A program made the translations under genes and the position numbers. From NCBI GenBank assembly GCA_017397545.1, contig JAFQIK010000044.1, forward strand, positions 1 through 36,187: 36,187 nt of DNA, read 5' to 3'. Shown here piece by piece: positions 8,435 to 16,479 of this stretch. This stretch comes from Clostridia bacterium (GTDB lineage Bacteria; Bacillota; Clostridia; TANB77; CAG-508). The notes under the pieces were generated by a model. It was not told where the DNA came from. It saw only the letters and a program-made list of their open reading frames with translations, and made no database searches. How positions within the stretch are numbered: position 1 is the stretch's first letter; the number at the start of each line of letters is the position of its first letter.

Positions 8435-9367
8435 ATGTTTCAGGAAATATACATTATTGATTGTGAAAATGAATTAGCAATGATACTAAGAGAAAAGTTC
8501 CAAGAAGAAAAAACATTTAGATTTAAAAATATTAATCCAAACAATATTGACATTGCACTTAGAAATATACCAGATTTAATAATAGTAAATGAACAATCAA
8601 TTGATATAAATGTAATAGAATTATGCAAAACAATTAGAAAAAACGAAGATAATAGTATTACACCAGTATTAGTAATTTCATCAACTAATGAAGAAGAACA
8701 TAAAATATCTATTATGAAAAATAGCATAGAATATATAATTCCTAGTACAGCATCTAGTGAATGCATATATTATGCAATAAAAAACATAATAAGATTATTA
8801 TCAGTAAACAGAACGGTAAGTCCTTTAACAGGTCTTCCTGGAAATGTTCAGATACAAACAGAATTAAAAAAGAGACTTTTAAGAAAGGAAACTTTTCAAG
8901 TATTATATTTTGATTTAGACAATTTTAAAGCATATAATGATGTATATGGATTCTTAAAAGGAGATGAAATAATAAAATTAACAGCTAAGATTATTACAAA
9001 AAATATGCATGCTTTAGAAGATACTGATGTATTTGTAGGACATATTGGAGGAGACGATTTTGTTGGAATAGTAGATGAAGTTGTGGATTATGACAAAATA
9101 TGTCAAAACATAATAGCAGAATTTGATAGAGAAATTATAAAATATTTTAACGATGAAGATATAGAAAGAGGATATATCGAAGTAAGCAATAGAAAGGGAA
9201 TAATAGAAGAATTTCCATTAACTTCAATTTCTATAGGAGTAGTAGTGGCTGATAAAAAAAGATTTTCTAATACACTGGAAATAGGAGAAGTTGGAGCACA
9301 AGTAAAGCATTTATCAAAAACAACTATAGGAAGTTCATATGCGATAGATAGAAGAGAAGATTACTAA
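8435..9367 (+). CDS. Diguanylate-cyclase-like protein with a degenerate receiver domain
   Basis: Cytoplasmic protein of 310 aa. Residues ~1-125 resemble a CheY-type receiver: IYIIDCENE at the acidic-pocket position, then PDLIIVNEQS where the phosphoacceptor Asp would lie. Asn in that place suggests it is not phosphorylated. Residues ~130-305 are a GGDEF domain, with LTGLPGN, YFDLDNFKAYNDVYGFLKGD and the signature as GGDDF at 205-209. The RxxD product-inhibition site normally just upstream is absent (EDTD there). GGDDF departs from GGDEF/GGEEF at the fourth position, so cyclase activity is uncertain. ATG 8435 follows AGAAGGAGAG. A role in c-di-GMP or related nucleotide signalling is inferred from family only. 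Confidence 0.85.
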   Translation: MFQEIYIIDCENELAMILREKFQEEKTFRFKNINPNNIDIALRNIPDLIIVNEQSIDINVIELCKTIRKNEDNSITPVLVISSTNEEEHKISIMKNSIEYIIPSTASSECIYYAIKNIIRLLSVNRTVSPLTGLPGNVQIQTELKKRLLRKETFQVLYFDLDNFKAYNDVYGFLKGDEIIKLTAKIITKNMHALEDTDVFVGHIGGDDFVGIVDEVVDYDKICQNIIAEFDREIIKYFNDEDIERGYIEVSNRKGIIEEFPLTSISIGVVVADKKRFSNTLEIGEVGAQVKHLSKTTIGSSYAIDRREDY

Positions 9368-9389
9368 AAAATAGAATAATAATATAGTT

Positions 9390-9418
9390 ACCTCATATAA
9401 ATATTATATGAGGTGTTT
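9390..9418 (+). terminator. Hairpin terminator whose 3' arm holds the next ribosome binding site
   Basis: ACCTCATATA / TATATGAGGT is a perfect 10-bp stem with a 5-nt loop, then GTTTTT. GAGGTG in the 3' arm is also the Shine-Dalgarno for ATG 9421. Read-through mRNA folding this hairpin would hide the site. Confidence 0.75.
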
Positions 9419-9420
9419 TT

Positions 9421-10153
9421 ATGATTATAGTAACTAAAAAAAAGATATTATATACATTGGGAATAATAACAATGTTTATATTTGCATATGCAATTACTAG
9501 ATATAATGTTATTAATAGTTCTAAAAAAGAAATACAAACAATTGAAACAGTAGCATTACCAGTGGAAAATAAAGTAATAGTAATAGATGCTGGGCATGGG
9601 GTACCAGATGAAGGCGCAGAAAGCAGCAAACGGAACAACAGAAGCAGAAAGTAATTTAAAAATAGCACTAAAATTACAGAATTTGCTTGAACAATCTGGA
9701 GCAACAGTAATATTAACACGTTCAGACGAAAACTCGATATGCGATATAGACAGTAAAACATTAAAACAAAAGAAAATATCAGACATACATAACAGAGTAA
9801 AAATAGGAAACGAATCAAGTGCAGACATATTTGTATCAATACACTTAAACAAAATACCACAAAGCCAGTATTGGGGCTGGCAAACATTTTATAAACAAGA
9901 AAGTGCAGAAGGACAAAAACTTGCAACAGCAATACAAAATAGTCTAAACGAAAGCATGCAAAAAGAAAACAAAAGAGTAGCATCAAAAATAGAAAATGTA
10001 TATATAATAAAACATGTAGAAATACCAACAACAATAGTAGAATGTGGATTTTTATCAAACCCAGAAGAAGAGCAACTATTACTAACAGACGAATACCAAA
10101 ACAAACTAGCGTGGGGGATATACACAGGAATAATGGATTATTTTTATAACTAG
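9421..10153 (+). CDS. cwlD: N-acetylmuramoyl-L-alanine amidase, CwlD-like, one CGGA +1 site
   Basis: Zinc amidase of the Amidase_3 family, about 243 aa once the +1 shift is made. An N-terminal membrane anchor (residues 6-22) is followed by the catalytic domain: DAGHG with zinc ligand His59, Glu74 in GTTEAESN, His141 in SIHLN and Glu207 in VECGF. The overall match, including QTFYK, IKHVEIPTTIVECGFLSNPEE and the short length, is to CwlD, which acts with PdaA to make muramic lactam in spore cortex. In frame 0 the protein would stop soon after residue 70. Skipping the C at 9631 gives SSK-G-TTEAE and places the zinc-site Glu. The start is fixed by the GAGGTG in the hairpin just upstream. Downstream lie the RAYT inverted repeats. 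Confidence 0.9.
9631..9634 (+). other. CGGA +1 site, Gly71 of CwlD-like amidase
   Basis: Context AGC AAA C GGA ACA ACA GAA. The shift restores the GTxE motif that carries a zinc-ligand Glu. Confidence 0.9.
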
Positions 10154-10154
10154 T

Positions 10155-10250
10155 TTCTTTTTTCGGACGGACTAAATTTAGAGTTTTTTTCTTTTTTCAG
10201 ACGGACTCTTTTTAGTCTTTTTTCTTTTTTCAGACGGACTTATTTTAGAT
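10155..10250. repeat. Left arm of nested inverted repeat around RAYT (three units)
   Basis: Three tandem variants of TTCTTTTTTC(G/A)GACGGACT begin at 10155, 10190 and 10223. Their reverse complements match, in mirrored order, the three units at 11165-11299 on the far side of the transposase gene. Confidence 0.85.
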
Positions 10251-10405
10251 TGAATTAAACATAAATAAATCACTGTAAAAATTTGTCGATAACTTTAAAT
10301 TGAAAAATTTTAAAAAATATTTTAAAATAATATAAAGTTTTAAATTCTTAATTATTTTTATCTAAAATCTATATAAATTTTCCCAAAAGAATAAGGAGGA
10401 CAAAA

Positions 10406-11209
10406 ATGAATAGAATGCCTAGGTCTGTCTACGAAAAAGGCTTTTTCCACGTTATGGTGCAAGGAATAAATAAAAAATATATATTTGAAAAAAACATAGA
10501 CAAAGAAGAATATCTATCTTTACTATTACGCTATAAGAATAATTTTAAAATATTACTTCTAGCATATTGTATTATGGATAATCATGCTCATATTCTTATT
10601 TATACAGATAAGATTGACGAAATGTCTCAATATATGAGAATAGTGAATTCTAAATTTGCTAGAGAATATAATAAATCGAGTGAAAGAGTTGGATATGTTT
10701 TTAGGGATAGATTTAATAGTGAATATATTAATACAAAAGATTATCTTTTAAAATGTTTGAATTACATACATATGAATCCTGTAAAAGCTAAAATTGTTAA
10801 TAGCCCTGAACAATATAAATATTCTAGCTATAATAATTTTATAAAAAAAAGTGGAAATGTTAATAATGAAGTTATTAACAAAATATTTGATAGTGTAGAA
10901 AATTATTTATCTATATTAAACTCGATTTCAGATGAAGAAATAGAAATAATGGATATAGAAAGAGAACATGCTAATTTTATGATAGCTGTGAATAATTATT
11001 TACATGATAAGAAAATTAGTTTAATAGATGTTAAAATAGATAAAGAGATTTTATACGAGTTTTGTAGTTATTTAGTAAAGGAGAAAAAATATAAGCAAGT
11101 ACAAATTGCAGAGTTATTAAAAGTAGATGTAAAAAAAGTTTATTATGCAATAAAAAAGCAAAAGACTAAATTAAGTCCGTCTGAAAAAGGAAAAAATGTT
11201 CAAAAATAG
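10406..11209 (+). CDS. REP-associated tyrosine transposase (RAYT, Y1/IS200-like)
   Basis: Single-strand DNA transposase of the Y1_Tnp/TnpA-REP family, 267 aa. Family marks are MPRSVYEKGFFHVMVQGI at the N terminus, the HUH motif as NHAHI (His60 and His62) and the segment NYIHMNPVKAKIV near residue 120 that carries the catalytic Tyr. A helix-turn-helix-like tail (YKQVQIAELLKVDVKKVYYA) follows, as in many RAYTs. The start is ATG 10406 behind AAGGAGG. The gene sits inside a three-unit inverted repeat, and its own 3' end encodes one unit (AAGTCCGTCTGAAAAAGG gives S-P-S-E-K). Proteins of this family recognise short hairpin REP units. The flanking units here differ from the TGTAGGGG hairpins found elsewhere in the window, so those may need another RAYT. 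Confidence 0.92.
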   Translation: MNRMPRSVYEKGFFHVMVQGINKKYIFEKNIDKEEYLSLLLRYKNNFKILLLAYCIMDNHAHILIYTDKIDEMSQYMRIVNSKFAREYNKSSERVGYVFRDRFNSEYINTKDYLLKCLNYIHMNPVKAKIVNSPEQYKYSSYNNFIKKSGNVNNEVINKIFDSVENYLSILNSISDEEIEIMDIEREHANFMIAVNNYLHDKKISLIDVKIDKEILYEFCSYLVKEKKYKQVQIAELLKVDVKKVYYAIKKQKTKLSPSEKGKNVQK

Positions 11210-11299
11210 TGTTTTATGTGTTAAAATAAAAAAAGGGTAAAAAGAGTCCGTCTAAAAAAAGAAAAAAAGGCTAAAATTAGTCCGTCCGAAAAAGGAAAA
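11165..11299. repeat. Right arm of nested inverted repeat around RAYT (three units)
   Basis: Units AAGTCCGTCTGAAAAAGG (11172), GAGTCCGTCTAAAAAAAG (11244) and TAGTCCGTCCGAAAAAGG (11279) mirror the left-arm units in reverse order. The first overlaps the 3' end of the transposase gene. About 40 extra bases separate units one and two. Confidence 0.85.
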
Positions 11300-11324
11300 A
11301 AGGAGAAAAAAAGGAGTTAATTTT

Positions 11325-12680
11325 ATGAAAGATTATATAATTGTTATTGGTGGAGGTTTGGCTGGGTGCGAAGCTGCTTATCAAATTGCTAAAAGGGGTA
11401 TTAAAGTAAAATTGTATGAAATGAAGCCAAGTATTTTTTCTCCGGCTCATTCTAATTCTAATTTGGCAGAGATTGTTTGTAGTAATTCTTTTAAATCTAA
11501 TTCTATTACAAATGCTTGTGGTTTGCTAAAAGAGGAATTAAGAAGATTAGATTCTTTGCTTATTAAGTGTGCTGATAAAACTGCTGTTCCTGCAGGACAA
11601 GCTTTGGCTGTTGATAGAGAAGAGTTTTCTAAATTAGTTACTAAGGAGATAGAAAAGTTAGATAATGTTGAGATTATAAGAGAAGAATTTTCTAAAGATT
11701 TGGATAAACAAGATACAATTGCAATTATTGCGACTGGCCCATTAACTTCTGAAAAAATGGAAAAGCAAATTCTTAAACTAACTGGAGAGGATAAACTTTA
11801 TTTTTATGATGCTGCAGCTCCAATTGTAGAAAAAGATAGTATTGATATGAATATTGCTTTTTATGGCGATAGATATGCCCAAGAGAAGAAAAAGGAAGAG
11901 AGCATAGAAGAATGGAAAGAAAGATTATCTAATCAAGAAAGTGATAAAAGCTATATAAATTTACCATTTACAAGGGAAGAGTATTTAGCTTTTTATAATC
12001 AACTGATAAATGCAGAAGTAGTAAACTTACACGAATTTGAAAAAAAGGAAATTTTTGAAGGGTGTATGCCAATAGAAGTTATGGCAAAAAGAGGAGAAGA
12101 TACTATTAGATTTGGACCATTAAAACCAGTAGGTTTTGATGATCCAAGAACAGCAAAAAGACCATATGCAATTGTTCAACTAAGGCAGGATAATGAAGCG
12201 GGAACTTTATATAATTTAGTAGGATTTCAAACAAATTTAAAATTTGGAGAGCAAAAGAGAGTTTTTTCTATGATCCCGGGATTAAGAGATGCTGAGTTTG
12301 TAAAATATGGTGTTATGCATAGAAATACATATATTAATTCTCCAGTTTTATTAAATGAAACATTTAATCTTAAAAATAATAAAAACATATTCTTTGCAGG
12401 ACAAATTACAGGTGTAGAAGGATATGTAGAATCTATAGCTGCAGGATTGGTGGCAGGTATAAACGCTGTAAATACTTATAATAATGAAGATTTAATAGCT
12501 TTTTCAGAAGAAACAGTAATAGGAGCTTTGGCCAAATACATATCTTCTCCTAACAAAAGATTTCAGCCTATGAATGCTAATTTTGGAATCTTACCTCCGT
12601 TGGAAGAAAAGATAAAAGATAAGCAAGAAAGGTATAAAAAAATGGCTTATAGAAGCTTGGGAAATATTACTAAAATATGA
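11325..12680 (+). CDS. trmFO: Folate/FAD-dependent tRNA (uracil-54-C5) methyltransferase TrmFO
   Basis: Makes ribothymidine at position 54 in the T loop of tRNAs, using methylenetetrahydrofolate and FAD. The product is 451 aa, the usual family length. The N terminus is a Rossmann FAD-binding site (IVIGGGLAGCEAAYQIAKRG), then the TrmFO signatures KPSIFSPAHS, EIVCSNSFKSN with the reactive Cys, and CGLLKEELRRLDS. The C terminus has FAGQITGVEGYVESIAAG, the second flavin-binding segment. ATG 11325 follows AAAGGAGT. The gene is intact, with no in-frame CGG. The right arm of the RAYT repeat ends about 25 bp before the start, so the mobile element sits in the promoter region. It is probably transcribed alone, since a fresh promoter precedes the next gene. 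Confidence 0.97.
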   Translation: MKDYIIVIGGGLAGCEAAYQIAKRGIKVKLYEMKPSIFSPAHSNSNLAEIVCSNSFKSNSITNACGLLKEELRRLDSLLIKCADKTAVPAGQALAVDREEFSKLVTKEIEKLDNVEIIREEFSKDLDKQDTIAIIATGPLTSEKMEKQILKLTGEDKLYFYDAAAPIVEKDSIDMNIAFYGDRYAQEKKKEESIEEWKERLSNQESDKSYINLPFTREEYLAFYNQLINAEVVNLHEFEKKEIFEGCMPIEVMAKRGEDTIRFGPLKPVGFDDPRTAKRPYAIVQLRQDNEAGTLYNLVGFQTNLKFGEQKRVFSMIPGLRDAEFVKYGVMHRNTYINSPVLLNETFNLKNNKNIFFAGQITGVEGYVESIAAGLVAGINAVNTYNNEDLIAFSEETVIGALAKYISSPNKRFQPMNANFGILPPLEEKIKDKQERYKKMAYRSLGNITKI

Positions 12681-12718
12681 CAATTATGTTAAAATTCATA
12701 GAAATTCACATAAAACCG

Positions 12719-12747
12719 TTGCGAGAAATGTAAAAATATGCTATAAT
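12719..12747 (+). promoter_or_regulatory. Sigma-A promoter for the two unknown genes
   Basis: TTGCGA (12719-12724), 17-bp spacer, TATAAT (12742-12747), 34 bp upstream of ATG 12782. Confidence 0.7.
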
Positions 12748-12781
12748 ATACATAACGTTTCTTGTAAGGAGGAAATTTATT

Positions 12782-12964
12782 ATGGATATAAGAAAAGAAA
12801 AAGAATTATTAACAAAAAAACTAGAAGAAATAAATGCTAATATAAGTAAAGAAGATATAAAAAAACTATCTAGAAAAGAATTATTAGAATTTGCAAAAGT
12901 TAACTTAGAGATACAAAAAAACTTAACAATATTACAAGCTGCAGAAGATGCAGGTATTATATAA
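12782..12964 (+). CDS. Small charged helical protein, unknown
   Basis: A 60-aa product, Lys/Glu/Leu-rich and predicted to be almost all helix, ending AAEDAGII. It has a strong AAGGAGG site, a sigma-A promoter with 17-bp spacer and normal codon use, so it is likely expressed. It starts an apparent two-gene operon; the next gene begins 19 nt after its stop. It resembles no family I can name. A coiled-coil partner or regulator of the larger downstream protein is possible but is only inferred from adjacency. Confidence 0.65.
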   Translation: MDIRKEKELLTKKLEEINANISKEDIKKLSRKELLEFAKVNLEIQKNLTILQAAEDAGII

Positions 12965-12983
12965 GTAAGAAGGAGGTAATATA

Positions 12984-14399
12984 ATGGAACTAAAAACACA
13001 ATCAGATACATTAAAAAGATTAGCTTCGATATCAGAAACACTTGTAGAACAATTAAAAGATTATGTTATTAATAATGGAATTAGAGTTGGAACAGTTGCA
13101 ATGGATATGGGAGGGGCAGAAGACTTCACAAGAATAATAAGGACAAATCTTGAAGGCATTTCTATAAATGGTGATGAAAATGTATTATATGATATAGTTG
13201 CAATTTATGACCAAGCTATAAAATCTATTGAAGCAGAATTAGCAAAAAATAAGGAATTAGAGGATGGAGATGTAGATAAATTTAATAGTGCCACAATAGA
13301 GTCTTTTAATAATGTAAAAAAAGTATTAGAGAATAGTAAAAATTCTTCTGTTGGGCCTATAAAAACTATATTAGATGAATTAACTAATGAAGATATTGAT
13401 AGAGAATATAGAGAAGAAAGGGTAGAGGAAATTGATGCAGATATAAGAATACTTGAGTCTGAAATATTAGAGAATGCATCAAGTTTAGAGGATTTTGAAT
13501 CTGAAACAAGAACTGAAAGAATAGCATATGATGAAATGCTAGTGTTAGTAGAACAATATTTTGGTTTAAAGCAAGATATAGAAGAGATTGATAAGAAATT
13601 AGCAAACCCAGACATATCAGATGAAGAAAAATCAGAGCTACAAGATGAAAAAGCTAAAAAACAGAAAAATTTAATTAGTGTTTTGAAAGATATTAATGAT
13701 AGAACTGACAAAGACGAAGAGTATAAGCAAGGGGAAAAAGAATCTGATAAAGATTATTTAAAAAGAATACAAAGTAAAAATCCAGATATGTATGTAAAAA
13801 GAGCTCAATCAAATAAACAATATGACTTATCAAAAAAACTTGAAGTTTTAAAAAATAAAAAAATAAAGATTTATGATAAAAAAACCAAAACATTTAAAGA
13901 GATTGCAGTAAAAGATTATATAGATAAAGATGATTCTAAGCAATTAGCAAGTTTATCAGAAAAGATTAAAATAGATAAAATTATAAATCGTGCAGCACTA
14001 AAAGATAAGAAGGATAAAATAAAGGAATTAAATAAAAGAAAAGAAAATTATATAAATACACAGCCTAATTCAAACAAACAATCTAGTTCACTATCACTAC
14101 CAACTATTCCTGAAAAAATGGGATTCTGGAGTAAATTCAAAAAAAGAATGGAATTTAATAGAGAACATGAAGGAGAAGGCAGATTAAAATCTTTCTTTAA
14201 AAGTTTTTCTAAAAATAGAGATGAAGAAGTTTTTGAGGAGGAAATAAAAAAATCTAAACAAACTACTGAAACAAGAAAAGAGTGGTTGAAAGATATAGAA
14301 GTAAGAGTTAAAAGTGGAGAAGCTATTGAACGAGTAAAAGCAGCTGTAAAAACAAAAATGTTTAAAGAAATAGAAAAAAAAGACCCAAATGTAAAATAA
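12984..14399 (+). CDS. Large coiled-coil protein, unknown
   Basis: A 471-aa soluble protein with no signal peptide or membrane segment. Residues ~1-60 include a Gly-rich patch (GTVAMDMGGAEDF). Most of the rest is highly charged and predicted helical, with heptad-like stretches around residues 75-245 (for example EEIDADIRILESEI and EIDKKLANPDISDEEK). The C-terminal third is very basic. It starts at ATG 12984 with AAGGAGGT 6 nt upstream, and a terminator follows 11 nt after its stop. It probably shares the promoter of the 60-aa gene. I do not recognise the family. The helical, charged character would suit a scaffolding role, but nothing in the sequence fixes a function. Confidence 0.7.
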   Translation: MELKTQSDTLKRLASISETLVEQLKDYVINNGIRVGTVAMDMGGAEDFTRIIRTNLEGISINGDENVLYDIVAIYDQAIKSIEAELAKNKELEDGDVDKFNSATIESFNNVKKVLENSKNSSVGPIKTILDELTNEDIDREYREERVEEIDADIRILESEILENASSLEDFESETRTERIAYDEMLVLVEQYFGLKQDIEEIDKKLANPDISDEEKSELQDEKAKKQKNLISVLKDINDRTDKDEEYKQGEKESDKDYLKRIQSKNPDMYVKRAQSNKQYDLSKKLEVLKNKKIKIYDKKTKTFKEIAVKDYIDKDDSKQLASLSEKIKIDKIINRAALKDKKDKIKELNKRKENYINTQPNSNKQSSSLSLPTIPEKMGFWSKFKKRMEFNREHEGEGRLKSFFKSFSKNRDEEVFEEEIKKSKQTTETRKEWLKDIEVRVKSGEAIERVKAAVKTKMFKEIEKKDPNVK

Positions 14400-14410
14400 T
14401 AATAAATATT

Positions 14411-14446
14411 AGAACCTATATATATTTTTATATAGGTTCTATTTTT
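14411..14446 (+). terminator. Rho-independent terminator before the dcw cluster
   Basis: Perfect 12-bp stem AGAACCTATATA / TATATAGGTTCT followed by ATTTTTA. Confidence 0.9.
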
Positions 14447-14480
14447 ATGTAAAAAACTTAAAAAAATATCTAAAAAACTA

Positions 14481-14509
14481 TTGCATTTTAGTAATTTATC
14501 ATATAAAAT
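14481..14509 (+). promoter_or_regulatory. dcw promoter (Pmra)
   Basis: TTGCAT (14481-14486), 17-bp spacer, TAAAAT (14504-14509). Start of transcription would be near 14516, at the first MraZ box. Confidence 0.65.
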
Positions 14510-14515
14510 ATGGTC

Positions 14516-14542
14516 AAAGTGGAACGAAGTGGAGGAAAGTGG
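14516..14542 (+). promoter_or_regulatory. MraZ operator: three GTGG boxes at 10-bp spacing
   Basis: AAAGTGG (14516), GAAGTGG (14526) and AAAGTGG (14536) occur exactly 10 bp apart, on one helix face, just upstream of mraZ. MraZ is known to bind tandem GTGG-type repeats near its own promoter, so this should be the autoregulatory site. A fourth partial box, GAGGTGGAA, overlaps the mraZ ribosome binding site (14568-14576). Confidence 0.85.
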
Positions 14543-14580
14543 AATAAAAATCCTCTAAAAAAGAAAAGAGGTGGAACCAT

Positions 14581-15012
14581 TTGTTAATAGGCGAATATGA
14601 GCATAATATAGATGCAAAAGGTAGACTTATAATGCCAGCAAAGCTAAAAGACGATATTGGCGAAAAGTTTGTTATAACACAAGGATTAGATGGTTGTTTA
14701 TTTGTATATTCGCAAAATGAATGGAAAAACTTCGAAGAGAAATTAAGAACGTTCCCACTTACAAACAAAGATGCAAGAGCTTTAAAAAGATTTTTTTTAG
14801 CAAGAGCAACAGAGTGTGAAATAGACAAACAAGGAAGATTTTTAATAGCAAGCAACTTAAGAGAGTTTGCAGGTCTTGAAAAAGAAGTAGTAATTATAGG
14901 CGTTCTAGATAAAATAGAAATCTGGAGTAAAGATAAATGGCTTGCATACAGTGAAGAAGAAAATTTAGCAGCTGATGAAATAGCAGCAAGAATGGAAAAC
15001 TTAGGTATATAA
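14581..15012 (+). CDS. mraZ: Transcriptional regulator MraZ
   Basis: DNA-binding AbrB-like regulator at the head of division/cell-wall clusters, 143 aa. Two SpoVT/AbrB-type halves are visible: [22 protein letters not shown] at the N terminus and a second copy near residues 77-95 ([20 protein letters not shown]). It starts with TTG 14581 after GAGGTGG; no ATG is suitable. The promoter and three GTGG boxes upstream support autorepression, as known for the family. It is separated from rsmH by about 355 bp with two hairpin repeats, unlike the usual tight spacing. The gene is intact with no in-frame CGG. Confidence 0.95.
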   Translation: MLIGEYEHNIDAKGRLIMPAKLKDDIGEKFVITQGLDGCLFVYSQNEWKNFEEKLRTFPLTNKDARALKRFFLARATECEIDKQGRFLIASNLREFAGLEKEVVIIGVLDKIEIWSKDKWLAYSEEENLAADEIAARMENLGI

Positions 15013-15115
15013 CTTGCAAAAGTTTATATAGAAAAACAAAAGAAAAATAATAAAAGTACACTAAAGAAAATTTAAATTACAAAAGATTAAAAAATTAAAT
15101 TTTACAAAAGAAGAT

Positions 15116-15140
15116 TGTAGGGGCAGGGCTTGCTCTGCCC
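15116..15140. repeat. TGTAGGGG hairpin repeat
   Basis: TGTAGGGGCAGGGCTTGCTC then TGCCC: arm GGGCAG(G)/CTGCCC. Same arm sequence as the copies at 15234 and 36079. Confidence 0.85.
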
Positions 15141-15233
15141 TATAAAAACAAAAGATAAAATTACAAAAGAGTTTAACGCAAATGAAGAAACTATAATTTA
15201 CGAAAGTAAAATTACATATATACAAAAGAAAAT

Positions 15234-15259
15234 TGTAGGGGCAGGGCTTGCTCTGCCCG
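15234..15259. repeat. TGTAGGGG hairpin repeat
   Basis: Second copy of the GGGCAGGGC...CTGCCCG variant, 118 bp after the first. Confidence 0.85.
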
Positions 15260-15299
15260 AAAATACAAAAGATAAATTAAATAATACATAAAAGAATTG

Positions 15300-15328
15300 A
15301 CAGTTGGTAAAGAAAAAATACCAACTGT
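15300..15328 (+). promoter_or_regulatory. Stem-loop upstream of rsmH
   Basis: ACAGTTGGTA / TACCAACTGT, a 10-bp perfect stem with a 9-nt A-rich loop, ending about 40 nt before the rsmH start. The T run after it is weak (TTGT), so it could be an attenuator or an mRNA-processing structure rather than a full terminator. Confidence 0.5.
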
Positions 15329-15368
15329 TTGTACTATTGTTAAAGATTTTATAAGTAGGAGTTTAAAA

Positions 15369-16308
15369 GTGAAAATAGAATTTAATCATATTTCAGTTCT
15401 ATTAAACGAATGTATAGAAAATTTAAATATAAATCCAGATGGTATATATGTAGATGGAACAATGCGGTGGAGCAGGACACAGTTTTGAAATAGTAAAAAG
15501 ATTATCAAATAGAGGAATGCTTATAGGAATAGATAGGGATGAAGATGCTTTATCTGTTGCTAAGGAAAAATTAAAAAACTTTAGTAATGTGAAATTTGTA
15601 CACGGTAATCATGATGATATAAAACAAATATTAGAAGATTTAAATATAAATAAAGTAGATGGAATTCTTTTAGATTTAGGTGTTTCATCATATCAAATAG
15701 ATGAAAAAACAAGAGGATTTACATATATGCAAGATGGCCCTTTAGATATGAGAATGGATAAAACTCAAGAATTAACAGCAGAGTATATTGTAAACAATTA
15801 TAAGGAAGAAGAACTTGCAAGAATAATATACGAGTATGGAGAAGAAAAATTTTCTAAAAGAATTGCAAAAAATATTTGTGAATATAGAAAAAAAGAAAAA
15901 ATAACAACTACAATTCAGCTTGTAAGTATTATAGAAAAAAGTGTTCCAAAAACACATAGTGAAAAACAAGGTCATCCAGCAAAACGCACATTTCAAGCAA
16001 TAAGAATAGAAGTTAATAATGAAATAGAACCTTTATATTTAACAGCAAAAAATTCTATAGATTGTTTAAAAGAAAAAGGAAGATTATGTATTATTACATT
16101 CCATTCTTTAGAAGATAGAGCAGTAAAAAAAGCATATGCAGATTCTATAGGAAAATGTACATGCCCACCAGGATTACCATATTGTGTGTGTGGACAAACA
16201 ACTTTAGGAAAAATAATTACAAAAAAACCAATATTACCAACAAATGAAGAAATGGAAAGTAATTCAAGAAGCAGAAGTGCAAAGCTTAGGGTGTTTGAGA
16301 GAGCGTAA
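15369..16308 (+). CDS. rsmH: 16S rRNA (cytosine-1402-N4)-methyltransferase RsmH, one CGGT +1 site
   Basis: SAM-dependent methyltransferase acting on C1402 of 16S rRNA in the decoding centre; about 312 aa after a +1 shift. GTG 15369 is chosen because TAGGAG lies 7 nt upstream and the product then begins at the family start ([17 protein letters not shown]). The SAM loop reads [15 protein letters not shown], and the first glycine after Met is created by skipping the C at 15465. Without it, frame 0 ends at 15488 after about 40 codons. Further family marks are [35 protein letters not shown] and the Cys cluster [13 protein letters not shown] near the C terminus. Second gene of the dcw cluster; two hairpin repeats follow. 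Confidence 0.95.
15465..15468 (+). other. CGGT +1 site, Gly33 of RsmH
   Basis: Context ACA ATG C GGT GGA GCA GGA. The shift restores the glycine-rich SAM-binding loop. Confidence 0.9.
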
Positions 16309-16351
16309 TACATTGAATATTGCAATGAATTACCTATAAACAGATAGTGAC

Positions 16352-16380
16352 TTGTAGGGGTGGGTCTTGTGCCCGCCCAC
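16352..16380. repeat. TGTAGGGG hairpin repeat
   Basis: TTGTAGGGGTGGGTCTTGTG followed by CCCGCCCAC: arm GTGGG/CCCGCC, in the rsmH-ftsL gap. Confidence 0.75.
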
Positions 16381-16403
16381 AGAGAAGATAAAATGTGAAT
16401 ATA

Positions 16404-16455
16404 ATGTAGGGGCGAACTCTGTTCGCCCGCGGGCGATTAAAATCGCCCCTACAAT
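16404..16455. repeat. Head-to-head pair of TGTAGGGG hairpin repeats
   Basis: TGTAGGGGCGAACTCTGTTC then GCCCG is followed directly by the inverted copy CGGGCGATTAAAATCGCCCC and TACA. The two units point at each other and could also pair end to end. Confidence 0.85.
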
Positions 16456-16479
16456 TGAATTTTGAAGGAGGTGGATATT

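Larger units (their letters stand above)
15013..15368. other. Gap mraZ-rsmH: two hairpin repeats and an attenuator-like stem
   Basis: No gene is present. Two near-identical TGTAGGGG hairpins (15116-15140 and 15234-15259) lie in AT-rich sequence rich in ACAAAAGA, with a strong stem-loop at 15300-15328 just before rsmH. Confidence 0.6.

Noticed and set aside
9393-10058. 221-aa minus-strand frame opposite cwlD
   Set aside because: Leu/Phe/Ile-rich antisense shadow of an AT-rich coding strand; no start site or family pattern.
10155-10250. Ordinary terminators after cwlD
   Set aside because: The T-rich units have no strong local stem; their pairing partners are the mirrored units beyond the transposase.
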